Source of the DNA: CAZQKW01 sp964594075
GTDB lineage: Bacteria > Desulfobacterota > WTBG01 > CAIYCZ01
Length of the DNA stretch: 64,000 bases
Reading direction: 5' to 3'
Assembly (NCBI GenBank): GCA_964594075.1
Contig: CAZQKW010000011.1
Span: 1-64,000, forward strand
The notes beneath the pieces are model-generated. The model ran no database searches, was not told the DNA's origin, and saw only the letters and a list, made by a program, of their open reading frames with translations. Shown piece after piece: positions 26,301 through 34,014 of the stretch; within the stretch, counting starts at the first letter, position 1, and each line of letters begins with the position of its first letter. The position numbers and the translations under genes are program-made.

Positions 26301-28650
26301 CTGGAACGACGCCCAGGCACCCACCAACTGATTTTGCAAAGGGAATTATGGTTACCACGGAGTCCCCAACCGGAATGGCTAATTGCGGCAGCGAGGACGG
26401 CATGCCGGCCGCAATCACCGTTATGTTCTGATCATTCGGGACACGGGAATTCACATCGTTACGATTCCCGTAATATGCAACTGCCGCCGTATAAAAACTG
26501 CCGTTCCCGGTTGGGGCATCGGGACACAAGCCACGAATGGTGCCCAGTCCGTTTAGCGTTTTTTCCGTGCAGGCACCGTCAGCCTGCGACCCCGACTGTC
26601 CGATTAAATATGATCCGTTTATGCCTTCAGCCGAACCTATGGCATTGGCAAACGTGGCGGCGTTTAATCCGGAAACATCGCTCGCAAATGATCCAAAGGC
26701 AGTGCCGGGAACCGATTCAGAATCATAACTCGGCTTTGCGTCGCTCAAAACCAACAGGAACGGTTTAGCGCAATAATTAAAACCGTCCTCTTCGTTATAG
26801 GGATCCTTCCAGACGGCTTTGGGAAGCCCCAGGGCAGTATCAGCGGCCGTTTCCCGGTAATCAAAATCCGGCGTGGGCACGGGTTTGCCTGCAAAGTAAC
26901 GAACTGCCTCATACATCATCTCAGCCACCGGATTGCCCCAGTTCCCCTGCTCGCCGTCCGCCATCGGCCGGGTGGCAATCCACGCCCCCGGCCATCCTGG
27001 CTCATACATATAATCATCATAGCGGAAACCATAAATCCGCAGCTTATCAATGGTCTTTATAATTCCGTTCAAGGCTGTAACTTGTCCGGTCTGCGGATTA
27101 ATTTCGTCCCTTAGCGATCCTATATTTTTTCGCAGCACGCCCCCGGAAATGTTTTTTGCAAAGGAGCCGGTCAATAGACCAAAATACATTTGTTCGGACT
27201 CGCCATATCGCTGCAGCAGACCAACAGGCTTATGCCCACCGGAGGGATATTGTTTGCAATTGGCTTCTGGCATTGCCGAAACGCCAACCATTACCCGCAC
27301 GGCATAATCAGTCAAAACAGATGCTTCAATTAACCGCTGCCAGGAAAGACTGTAGCTCCCATTACCATCGGTATTTTGCTGGCGAAATACCAGCCGGTGG
27401 ATACCCGCCGTGAGATGTATGGTTCCCGTATGCACCGTGCAACTGCAGGCGGCATGAGCCCCATACCAGCCTGCAATGACCGTCCCGTCTATGATAAGTT
27501 CCACGGCGTCGCTTCCGTCCACCGCAAATGTGTATATCGCAGTTCTGGGAACCTGCAACTGCCCGTTAAAAATGCTGAGATAATTATTTTGCTGGTTTCC
27601 GAATGGATTGCCGACGCCGTTAATGTTGATCGCGGCTCCCGAGCCCCGCTTCCGCTCTTCGATAGCAACGGCGGCAACCAATGCATCATACTCGTCATGA
27701 TCTGCCGGACACAACGCATATCCCGTCGTATCAAAGGCCGTCACCGTCAATTGTTCAAATGCGGTTCCCGGCACCGGTTCCCAGATGAGGGAGCGATCAT
27801 GGGCGCAGTCGGGTCCGGTGGCGCCGTTCAGACAGCGCGTTCCCGCAACCGGCCGTTCAATTGAAACCCATTCCCATATCCGATACGTGCTGTTTGTCAA
27901 TACGCGCAGCAGGGGAGGACCTGCTTCGCTCAGCGACGTGTTAGCAAACAAATGCCGTGTTCCCGGCTCAGGAAAAGAAAGCGGTGTATATTCACGAATG
28001 TCATAGCCGTTGGTTTCTATGCTTTCATATTCCTTCCCCCATGAGTGGGCATCTTGCGGTATAAACGAGCGTTCTAAAACGGTTTGGGTTTCGGTGTCTG
28101 TTGAACGGTAGCCGCCATACAGAACCTTTCGCAGACAATCAATACGCGACATGGTCAGGTAGTTCAAAAAATCACCGCTCCAGCGGCCGGGGCAGCGCTT
28201 GTCCGGCGTCACCGACACCGGTTCAAACCGGGCAGCGGTGGGACGATACTCATAACAGGTGTGGCAGTCAAAGTATCCGTAATAATCTATGGCCGGTTTA
28301 TAACCAATATCCAGTTCGCCGTCGCCATCCAAATCAGTGGCATCATTGTAAGCCTCGTAATACAGGCTGTGGTCTCGTTCCATCACCAACATTACCAGCG
28401 GCGGCACTGCTCCATTAAGAAACAACGGCGGAGGTTCATTCGGCGGGGATTCTGCGGCACGGGCATGACCAGAGGTCTGGGGCAATATAAGACTCAGCAC
28501 ATTGCATAACCAGACAAACAAAAGTAATTTTACCTGGAAAATTCCTTGCGTTGGTTTGGCGGCACGTAACAACAGCTGGCCGCTATTAGAAAAGCCGCTT
28601 CTGAAACCTGCTTTCATCAAAAACCATATCCCGTTCAAAAGGACACGCAT
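23377..28650 (-). CDS. PilY1-like type IV pilus tip adhesin, copy 2
   Basis: About 1757 residues. The ATG at 28650 is preferred over an upstream GTG because ggag lies 5 bases before it; the signal peptide core KLLLFVWLCNVLSLILP ends near HARA. An N-terminal PilY1-type region (DLDGDGELDIGYKPAIDYYGYFD, RIDCLRKVLYGGY) follows. A PA14-like insert comes next (YLSIFNGQLQVPRTAIYTF...DGSDAVELIIDG), then a DUF4114-like segment (DHDMDAIVFYEY). The C-terminal PilC/PilY1 propeller (WAGYLQSLWIDSYGNLRED, VYVGANDGMLHAFSAG) closely follows copy 1. Unlike copy 1 it has no Thr-rich linker or DNRLRE domain. The tip ligand therefore probably differs. Confidence 0.9.
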   Translation of the reverse strand: MRVLLNGIWFLMKAGFRSGFSNSGQLLLRAAKPTQGIFQVKLLLFVWLCNVLSLILPQTSGHARAAESPPNEPPPLFLNGAVPPLVMLVMERDHSLYYEAYNDATDLDGDGELDIGYKPAIDYYGYFDCHTCYEYRPTAARFEPVSVTPDKRCPGRWSGDFLNYLTMSRIDCLRKVLYGGYRSTDTETQTVLERSFIPQDAHSWGKEYESIETNGYDIREYTPLSFPEPGTRHLFANTSLSEAGPPLLRVLTNSTYRIWEWVSIERPVAGTRCLNGATGPDCAHDRSLIWEPVPGTAFEQLTVTAFDTTGYALCPADHDEYDALVAAVAIEERKRGSGAAININGVGNPFGNQQNNYLSIFNGQLQVPRTAIYTFAVDGSDAVELIIDGTVIAGWYGAHAACSCTVHTGTIHLTAGIHRLVFRQQNTDGNGSYSLSWQRLIEASVLTDYAVRVMVGVSAMPEANCKQYPSGGHKPVGLLQRYGESEQMYFGLLTGSFAKNISGGVLRKNIGSLRDEINPQTGQVTALNGIIKTIDKLRIYGFRYDDYMYEPGWPGAWIATRPMADGEQGNWGNPVAEMMYEAVRYFAGKPVPTPDFDYRETAADTALGLPKAVWKDPYNEEDGFNYCAKPFLLVLSDAKPSYDSESVPGTAFGSFASDVSGLNAATFANAIGSAEGINGSYLIGQSGSQADGACTEKTLNGLGTIRGLCPDAPTGNGSFYTAAVAYYGNRNDVNSRVPNDQNITVIAAGMPSSLPQLAIPVGDSVVTIIPFAKSVGGCLGVVPDEGSFQPTNTVADFYIEQKTADRGRLRVNFEDMEQGADHDMDAIVFYEYQVHGNTVTMSVVSESAGSCLIQHLGYLISGTTEDGTYLVVRDRDTDESADVNYFLDTPQHPGSALPLHSTRSFTAGSSEQKMLPHNPLWYAAKWGAFEDHNGNNVPDDPTEWDADKDGTPDHYFYGSSMLRLEEQLNKSFAAMMQKTVSGSAAAVWSAGGKGEGMLLQAYFKPYLTDTNGRHTITWAGYLQSLWIDSYGNLREDTVHDYHLNPAEDKIIELFQDAGSGDIRVKRYAGDANNPDKKSGASELLTLDELEPLWEGGKKLWARAPEDRRIFTCTDRLIEFNTPNAAVLQPYLALGTGSDYSALGVTPQDRTSNLIAYIRGAADHAPLFTGNPVLRKRDVTIDGETHPWLLGDIVHSTPVVISKPVEQYGLLYDDASYREFYDAYRQRETVVYVGANDGMLHAFSAGRYDAAEQRFTPGVTVGIGEELWAYIPQCVLPHLKWLAMPSYNHLSYVDLKPKVVDAQIFNADAVHPNGWGTILICGMNMGGKPVTVANDAFPGGSRTFSSSYAVLDITDPARPPVLLWEKSFDGLGFTTSTPCVIKVHDAWLCVLSSGPTDYDGTSTNPGRIFIVDLRTGALQASEAFPGWFQTLQQNAWMNAPIALDKGLNYSVDAVYAGASYPDGDGRWRGTIYKLTIPITNGTYTEGGKAAYERNPARWKWSVLFDAPAPLAAPFSLSVDSSDTVWIYAGSGRYMAFTDKDSKNLAANQVNYLYGIKDPFYNAASPKKAACFHVYANDLENLSCKLTDTDLFYADPYRVKVGGAVEVLSGGDATIVTFDKLTAAVQAKDGWYRTLAATSPSERALQKPALVGGVVFFPAFAPAADVCSASGSSSLYGLYYVTGTAFSREVLGSRKNNPGAYVNEKSDYGSGLTAGVSIYAGKQDGATAFLQKSTGEIITVNIIPPHRVKSGAVYWKERR

Positions 28651-28729
28651 ATTTCTCCAGAGCGTTTTTGTGCGTTCGCCGGTCACGCTATTTTTTATTC
28701 AACAGCCATTACCATCAACTGCGTAGATC

Positions 28730-29416
28730 TCAGTAAGGAATATACCCGTAGCCCACAATAATTTCTGAAAGGGGCACAGCGGGATTGATCGTTCCATCGG
28801 GCAGACGCAACAACCTGACAAAGCGGTTGTTCCTATTATCCCAGGCAGGCAGCGTCGCAATGCAATCCATATTATAAATCACGGTATGCATGCTCACGCC
28901 CATGCCTTCACTGGCAGAAGAGAATTCGGCTCCTGCGCCGGAAAGGTGTCGCACCGCTATTTTATCCACGTCAACGTCTGCATTAAACCGCCCGGCGGCT
29001 CTGATCTCAATATCAGGAGAGCGTTCAACAGTATCAAGCTGCTTATTCTTATTCCACCTGCCAGACCCCGCGGGGTAATCGTCCCTGCCCTCGAATAAGA
29101 ATTCTCCATCTTTAATAACTATGGAACCCGGTGCGGGGAAATCAGAGAAATGTTCATTGTCTGCCCAGCTTCCATAGGCCCCCTGCATTCTGATAACCTC
29201 GGCTGCAATCAAATACCCGGCTTCTGCCTGATAGACAGTTTCTTTATGAACCCTTTCATTACCGGCAATGTCAAGTTCAGTGGTGCTGGTCAGCAATGCC
29301 GCAGCGCCAATAGTGCTGCAGATGCTGAGCATAAAAAGGGCGAGCACCAGCACAAACCCGTTCTCACGATCTGTTCTTTGGAAAACCTGCGGCATGCGCA
29401 ATGGCGGTTGTCTCAT
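28730..29416 (-). CDS. PilX-like minor pilin, copy 2
   Basis: A 228-residue protein. The N-terminus RENGFVLVLALFMLSICSTIGAAALLTSTTELDIAGNERVHKETVYQAEAG is clearly homologous to copy 1, with the same missing Glu5. The C-terminus ends SEIIVGYGYIPY versus AEVFVGYGYVPWQ in copy 1. No clear ribosome-binding site; it follows pilV copy 2 by 7 bp, so coupling is likely. A second possible start is Met8. Confidence 0.88.
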   Translation of the reverse strand: MRQPPLRMPQVFQRTDRENGFVLVLALFMLSICSTIGAAALLTSTTELDIAGNERVHKETVYQAEAGYLIAAEVIRMQGAYGSWADNEHFSDFPAPGSIVIKDGEFLFEGRDDYPAGSGRWNKNKQLDTVERSPDIEIRAAGRFNADVDVDKIAVRHLSGAGAEFSSASEGMGVSMHTVIYNMDCIATLPAWDNRNNRFVRLLRLPDGTINPAVPLSEIIVGYGYIPY

Positions 29417-29423
29417 ATATCAA

Positions 29424-29948
29424 TTATATAGGGCGCGAAATAACAAAAATTAATGAACTGCTGTTTTGCCCTTCGGCTGCTTCTATTTTAATCGTGGTGG
29501 TGTTTGCAACCGGCGTCTGGGCATCAATATACCAGGTAATGCGGTAGTTTTTTGTCTGGAATTTGGGCAGTTGCGCTTCAGTAAAAAATTCGCCGGTTGG
29601 TGGCCTGAGCCCCAGATCATGCAGCGTTTCGCTGAGTTCCTGCGGATTCGTGCCGGCGATGGGCACAGCGGTAAAACGACCTGCCTGCGGCTGCGTGTCC
29701 AACGCCGCAAGACAGTCATAGCCGATATACGTATCGCTGTCCGCGCGGTAATTCTGTCTGCTAAAATTAATCAGCCATTCCATCCACTGTTCTGCAACAC
29801 CGGTTTTTTCGGTCAGCACTGTGGCGCGGCAGTTGTCGTTGATTGCTTTGAGCTGCATGGCCGCAACGCCCAGCAGACCGACCGTTAATATCATCACCGC
29901 GGTCATGACTTCCGTTATGGTAAATCCGGCTTCCCGATGCAACTGCAT
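29424..29948 (-). CDS. PilV-like minor pilin, copy 2
   Basis: A 174-residue protein with prepilin motif EAGFTITEVMTAVMILTVGLLGVAAMQLKAINDN, then EKTGVAEQWMEWLINF matching the PilV-type mid-region of copy 1. It is the third gene of the second operon, 45 bp after pilW and 7 bp before pilX. The C-terminal half has diverged strongly from copy 1, as expected for surface-exposed minor pilins. Confidence 0.87.
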   Translation of the reverse strand: MQLHREAGFTITEVMTAVMILTVGLLGVAAMQLKAINDNCRATVLTEKTGVAEQWMEWLINFSRQNYRADSDTYIGYDCLAALDTQPQAGRFTAVPIAGTNPQELSETLHDLGLRPPTGEFFTEAQLPKFQTKNYRITWYIDAQTPVANTTTIKIEAAEGQNSSSLIFVISRPI

Positions 29949-29993
29949 TCAGATCTCTCTTACATTCAATGAGCTGCAGCTCACGAGCCTGAA

Positions 29994-30773
29994 TTATTGC
30001 AGGCCCAGATTCCTGCAGGTCACGTTGGTTATTAATAATTTACGCCGATAACCGTCATTGAAAGGTCCCCAGACCTTTTTGCCCGCCCCGATTTCATGCC
30101 CGGGGTTAGATGCGGGAAAATAGACGCGCCTGTCCCTATGCCCGGCGATGACACGCTGCGTCCGCACTAACAAAGAAACATCAACGGCGCGGACATCGCT
30201 CGGGTTGGCCGGGTTCAGGGAGGTTGTGCCGTCTGCAAGATAATATAAAAATTCTAACGCTTCCACCTGTTCCGCAACCGGCTGCAGGCCGCCACTGCCA
30301 TGTTCTCTTCCCAGGTTGCAGGGAAAACTGTCCGCTTGTCCGTCACGGTTGGCATCACGGCTCAATGCATAGCGAATCTTTTCTGCATTTTCAATCGTGC
30401 CGTTTTCATTTTCATCAACGACATATTTAAATTCTGCAACGCCGCATCGGTTGTCCCGGTGGCGTGCGGCGCCCGCTTGACCGGTGGGATCGTATCCTGC
30501 CATCTTAATGCCCTGCGCCAGAAAAAACATGCCTGCCCGCAGATTTTGCTGCATGTCGGCAATCTGCTCCTGCGCAACATATACATTCTGTTGGTGCTGG
30601 TAGGCTGTGTAAAAAGCAGCGGAGGCGATGCCAAAGATAGCAATGGCAATCATTAATTCTATGAGCGTAAACCCGCCATGAATCGTCTTGACGCCAGGAT
30701 CGTGCCTCCCGCCACCGTGTTTCTTGAATCCTCTGATAACCAACTTTCTCTGATCATTTCCATGCAGTCCCAT
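29994..30773 (-). CDS. PilW-like minor pilin, copy 2
   Basis: A 259-residue frame with prepilin motif HGGFTLIELMIAIAIFGIASAAFYTAYQHQQ preceded by an unusually long leader (about 33 residues), so translation may begin at an internal GTG. PilW features include MQQNLRAGMFFLAQGIKMAGYDPTG and a C-terminal RKLLITNVTCRNLGLQ nearly identical to copy 1. The 5' end overlaps fimT copy 2 by 20 bp. An acidic loop (DENENGTIENAEK, then DANRDGQAD) again recalls Ca-binding repeats. Confidence 0.86.
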   Translation of the reverse strand: MGLHGNDQRKLVIRGFKKHGGGRHDPGVKTIHGGFTLIELMIAIAIFGIASAAFYTAYQHQQNVYVAQEQIADMQQNLRAGMFFLAQGIKMAGYDPTGQAGAARHRDNRCGVAEFKYVVDENENGTIENAEKIRYALSRDANRDGQADSFPCNLGREHGSGGLQPVAEQVEALEFLYYLADGTTSLNPANPSDVRAVDVSLLVRTQRVIAGHRDRRVYFPASNPGHEIGAGKKVWGPFNDGYRRKLLITNVTCRNLGLQ

Positions 30774-31248
30774 TCCACTGCCTCATAATAATACTGCCCG
30801 ACGTCCTGGCGCCTATCGCATACGCCTGCCCCTTGTTGTTCTGAATATAGACATAGCCGCTGGTGCCGCTCACCAGCCCCTGGGGCGTAAAGGAGACGAC
30901 ATTATTTAAAAAACTGACGCCGTCGGCAGGCGGCGGCTCTCCGGTCGCTGACTGTGCAGCGTTTCCACAGCCAAAAGAAATTCCTGCTGCTAATGCGATT
31001 AAATCACTGCCGTCAATCAGGTAACAACGATCATTAACTTTAAATGCAACGCTGATGGTGCGGTTCTGTTTGACCGCACAGGAGCGCGCTTTTCGCAGGT
31101 GTGAACAAATATTCCGCGCGGAACTTTTAAGCCGATAATCGGGAAGGGCAGTGACGATGTTCGGCACTGCGATAAGCCCCAAAATGCCAATGATGGCCGA
31201 AATTATCATCAATTCAGTGAGACTAAAGCCTTTCTGACAGCCGTGCAT
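30754..31248 (-). CDS. FimT/GspH-like pseudopilin, copy 2
   Basis: A 164-residue first gene of the second minor-pilin operon. The N-terminus QKGFSLTELMIISAIIGILGLIAVPNIVTALP and SARNICSHLRKARSCAVKQN align with copy 1, and the end reads GYVYIQNNKGQAYAIGARTSGSI. Upstream lies a 700-bp region with a structured minus-strand leader at 31482-31623, which may control this operon. Confidence 0.86.
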   Translation of the reverse strand: MHGCQKGFSLTELMIISAIIGILGLIAVPNIVTALPDYRLKSSARNICSHLRKARSCAVKQNRTISVAFKVNDRCYLIDGSDLIALAAGISFGCGNAAQSATGEPPPADGVSFLNNVVSFTPQGLVSGTSGYVYIQNNKGQAYAIGARTSGSIIMRQWNGTAWK

Positions 31249-31481
31249 TTTTATAAAACCGCTTATAAAGACGTTATACGTGTTAGGTGCAATGAACGGT
31301 CAAACATTACCCGTTCGCACTGTGCATGTGATCTGGAATTGCCGCGCTTTTCTGCAATCAAAAGGGCAAAAAACTGCTTATGGTGCGTGAATACGCGCAT
31401 CACAAACGGCATCTACGGGACGTTATTTTTAGAGACGAACCTTAGAATAAAACTCAAAAATAGTAAACAAAAAAGAGCACA

Positions 31482-31623
31482 AAAAGTTCGTGGCAGAACT
31501 TTTGCAAAATATTTTATTGCCAAGATGACCAAACATCTGGGGTTTTTTCTGCCGCAACAATGTGCTTATCCGCCGGCAGCGCGAACCCGGAGCCGTGCCA
31601 ATCCCGGCGTGTTCACGGCACGG
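31482..31623 (-). promoter_or_regulatory. Structured leader or small RNA upstream of pilus operon 2
   Basis: Read on the minus strand there are three consecutive hairpins: ccgtgcc/ggcacgg (31593-31623), ctgccg/cggcag (31549-31579) and aaaagttc/gaactttt (31482-31503). The last is followed by a U-rich stretch, so it could be a terminator. This resembles an attenuated leader or a short RNA gene. It fits no riboswitch class that I could match, including c-di-GMP types. The rest of 31249-31960 holds no gene apart from the + strand promoter at 31768. Confidence 0.35.
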
Positions 31624-31767
31624 AGGGGTGTGTTGGGACAATGAAACCCCGCCAGCCGCTCATTGTGTTAATATTTCTCCTTATACCAATTGCGTTTTGG
31701 CGTTTCTCATGTAGTGTGCCGGCACTTTCAAAATAAATTTTGTGGAATGTCATGAAGTTGTTGGTTG

Positions 31768-31796
31768 TTGACATGAGTCTGATTTTTTTTTATTAT
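31768..31796 (+). promoter_or_regulatory. Sigma-70-type promoter for the E1 dehydrogenase unit
   Basis: TTGACA at 31768-31773, a 17-bp spacer, and TATTAT at 31791-31796. The -35 is perfect and the -10 has one mismatch. Transcription would start near 31803, leaving a leader of about 160 bases before the E1 alpha start. Confidence 0.7.
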
Positions 31797-31960
31797 GCGC
31801 CAACAATTTCTCAACGTTTATCGCGATTATTTTTATTCTATTAGTCAAGGGATATTCCCGATACCGTGATTAACCGACAGACGGCAGAAACCAGAAACAC
31901 TATCAACGCTTCAACCGGTATCCGCAGTGCAGCAGTTATTCTTTATAGTTACCTGTTGAC

Positions 31961-32929
31961 ATGAATATAAGCAAGGAAGAGAAACTGGCGTTATTCAAGA
32001 AGATGTTATTGATCCGCGCCTTTGAAGAAAAAACCGAGGCGCTGTTTCAGCAAAAACTTATTCCGGGATTTGTGCATCTCTCGCTGGGACAGGAGGCATC
32101 AACGGTGGGCAGTTGCGCTGCGTTGCGGCCGGAAGATTATATTATATCCACCCACCGCGGACATGCCCATATTCTGGCCAAAGGGGGCGACCCGCGGTTT
32201 ATGTTTGCCGAACTGTTTGGCAAGGCAACTGGCTACTGCAAGGGCAAAGGTGGCTCTATGCACATGGCGGACTTTTCGCGGGGCATTCTCGGCGCCAATG
32301 GCGTTGTGGGAGGCGGATTTCCAATTATAGTCGGCGCAGGATTTTCAATTAAATTGCGCAACTCACAGCAAGTGGGCATGGTTTTTTTTGGCGACGGCGC
32401 CTCCAACCGCGGCACCTTTCATGAAGCCTGCAATATGGCGGCGGTTTTTAAGCTGCCCATTGTCTTTGTGTGTGAAAATAATGGCTATGCGTCAACATCA
32501 CCGGCAGCAAAAATGATCGCCGGTGGGTCTGCAGCCGGAAGATCGCGGGCTTATGGAATTCCCGGCTATATTACCGACGGCAGCAATGTGCTGGAGGTGC
32601 TGGAGGTGGTGCATGAGGCTGTAGAACGGGCGCGCTGCGGCAACGGCCCATCCATTGTTGAGAATGAAACGTATCGCTATAAAGGTCATTTTGAAGGTGA
32701 CCGGCAAAAATACCGCAGTAAGGATGAAATTCATACGTATAGAAAAAAACGTGATCCCGTCGATAAATTTGAACACCATCTTATTGCTGAGAAACTTCTG
32801 ACAAACGCATTAGCTGCACAGATTAAGGCAGAAATAGCAGCCCGCATAGAGGAAGCTGTGCAGTTCGCGCTGAATGCACCGCTGCCTCAACCCGAAGACG
32901 CGCTTGAGGATTTGTTTGCAACATCCTGA
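31961..32929 (+). CDS. Thiamine diphosphate-dependent dehydrogenase E1 alpha subunit
   Basis: A 322-residue alpha subunit of a 2-oxo acid or acetoin dehydrogenase complex. The ThDP motif is GDGASNRGTFHEACNMAAVFKLPIVFVCENN (GDG...NN). Other family features are IRAFEEK, GFVHLSLGQEA, STHRGHAHILAKG and YRYKGHFEGD. The size and sequence favour the PdhA/AcoA type. No clear ribosome-binding site precedes the ATG. The beta subunit follows at 13 bp. No E2 or E3 gene is nearby, so acceptor and substrate remain open. Confidence 0.9.
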   Translation: MNISKEEKLALFKKMLLIRAFEEKTEALFQQKLIPGFVHLSLGQEASTVGSCAALRPEDYIISTHRGHAHILAKGGDPRFMFAELFGKATGYCKGKGGSMHMADFSRGILGANGVVGGGFPIIVGAGFSIKLRNSQQVGMVFFGDGASNRGTFHEACNMAAVFKLPIVFVCENNGYASTSPAAKMIAGGSAAGRSRAYGIPGYITDGSNVLEVLEVVHEAVERARCGNGPSIVENETYRYKGHFEGDRQKYRSKDEIHTYRKKRDPVDKFEHHLIAEKLLTNALAAQIKAEIAARIEEAVQFALNAPLPQPEDALEDLFATS

Positions 32930-32942
32930 GGAGATTGCAGGT

Positions 32943-33965
32943 ATGGGAATGAAAGACATGACCTGTGCCCAGGCCACTGCCGAAGCACTTTTGGAAGAAA
33001 TGACACGGGATGATACGGTGTTCATTCTGGGGGAAGACTTGGTGAGCAATGGCGGCATCTTCTGCCAGTTTAAGGGCTTGCCGGAAAAATTTCCCGGTCG
33101 GATCATTGACACTCCCATTTCTGAAACAAGCATCGTTGGTTGCGGCGTCGGGGCCGCACTTACCGGCATGCGGCCTATTATTGACATGCATTTTGCCGAT
33201 TTTGTTACCACGGCTATGGACGAAATTGTCAATCAAATGGCTAAAATACGCTATATGTTTGGCGGCCAGGCAAAACTGCCGCTGGTGCTGTGGGCGCCTG
33301 ATGGTGCCGGTATTTCTGCAGCAGCACAACATTCGCAGAGCCTTGAAAGCTGGTTTGTTCACACACCGGGACTGAAAGTCGTTGTCCCTTCCGAACCGTC
33401 AGATGTAAAGGGGCTGTTGAAAGCTGCCGTCCGCGATGATGATCCCGTCATCTTTTTTCAGCATAAGCGCCTGTTTAAAAAGACCGGTTTAGTGCCCAAA
33501 GAACCGTATTTAATTCCGTTGGGGAAGGCCGCTATAAAACGTTCGGGAACTCACATTACGCTGATCACCTATTCCCGTATGGTCTATGTTTGTCTGGAAG
33601 CTGCTCAGCACCTTGCCGCAGAAGGCATTGATGTTGAAGTAATCGATCTGAGAACTCTGAAACCCCTTGATTTTGCCCTTATTGAGCAGTCGGTGAAAAA
33701 AACCCGCCATGCTCTGGTAGTTCACGAAGCCTGCCTCACCGGCGGCTTTGGCGCTGAAGCGGCGGCCCGCATTGGTGAAGAGCTGTTTGAATATCTTGAA
33801 GGACCGGTCGTGCGCGTGGGCGCAAAAGATGTTCCGGTGCCGTTCAGCCCGATACTGGAGCAGTATGTTTTGCCCCAAGTCTCAGATATTCTTGCCGGCG
33901 TTGACAAGGCGCTGCGGCGCACACGACAGCCCATAGACATACCGGAGATCGCCCCGGCTCAATAG
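32943..33965 (+). CDS. Thiamine diphosphate-dependent dehydrogenase E1 beta subunit
   Basis: A 340-residue beta subunit. The ATG at 32943 has gaggag upstream and gives the usual start MTCAQATAEALLEEMTRDDTVFILGEDL; a longer frame overlaps the alpha gene and is unlikely. Family motifs are GRIIDTPISETSIVGCGVGAALTG, HSQSLESWFVHTPGLKVVVPS and VEVIDLRTLKPLD. With the alpha subunit it forms the alpha2beta2 E1 enzyme. The following phosphotriesterase-family gene, 49 bp away, is probably in the same transcript. Confidence 0.92.
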   Translation: MGMKDMTCAQATAEALLEEMTRDDTVFILGEDLVSNGGIFCQFKGLPEKFPGRIIDTPISETSIVGCGVGAALTGMRPIIDMHFADFVTTAMDEIVNQMAKIRYMFGGQAKLPLVLWAPDGAGISAAAQHSQSLESWFVHTPGLKVVVPSEPSDVKGLLKAAVRDDDPVIFFQHKRLFKKTGLVPKEPYLIPLGKAAIKRSGTHITLITYSRMVYVCLEAAQHLAAEGIDVEVIDLRTLKPLDFALIEQSVKKTRHALVVHEACLTGGFGAEAAARIGEELFEYLEGPVVRVGAKDVPVPFSPILEQYVLPQVSDILAGVDKALRRTRQPIDIPEIAPAQ

Positions 33966-34014
33966 CGGGCAAACATCCTGATAGTGCTTCACAAACCTTT
34001 TACCGGAGCGCCCT

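Noticed and set aside
31243..31644. A 133-codon plus-strand frame upstream of the E1 unit
   Set aside because: It runs through the hairpin region, starts inside fimT copy 2 and has no protein-like features.
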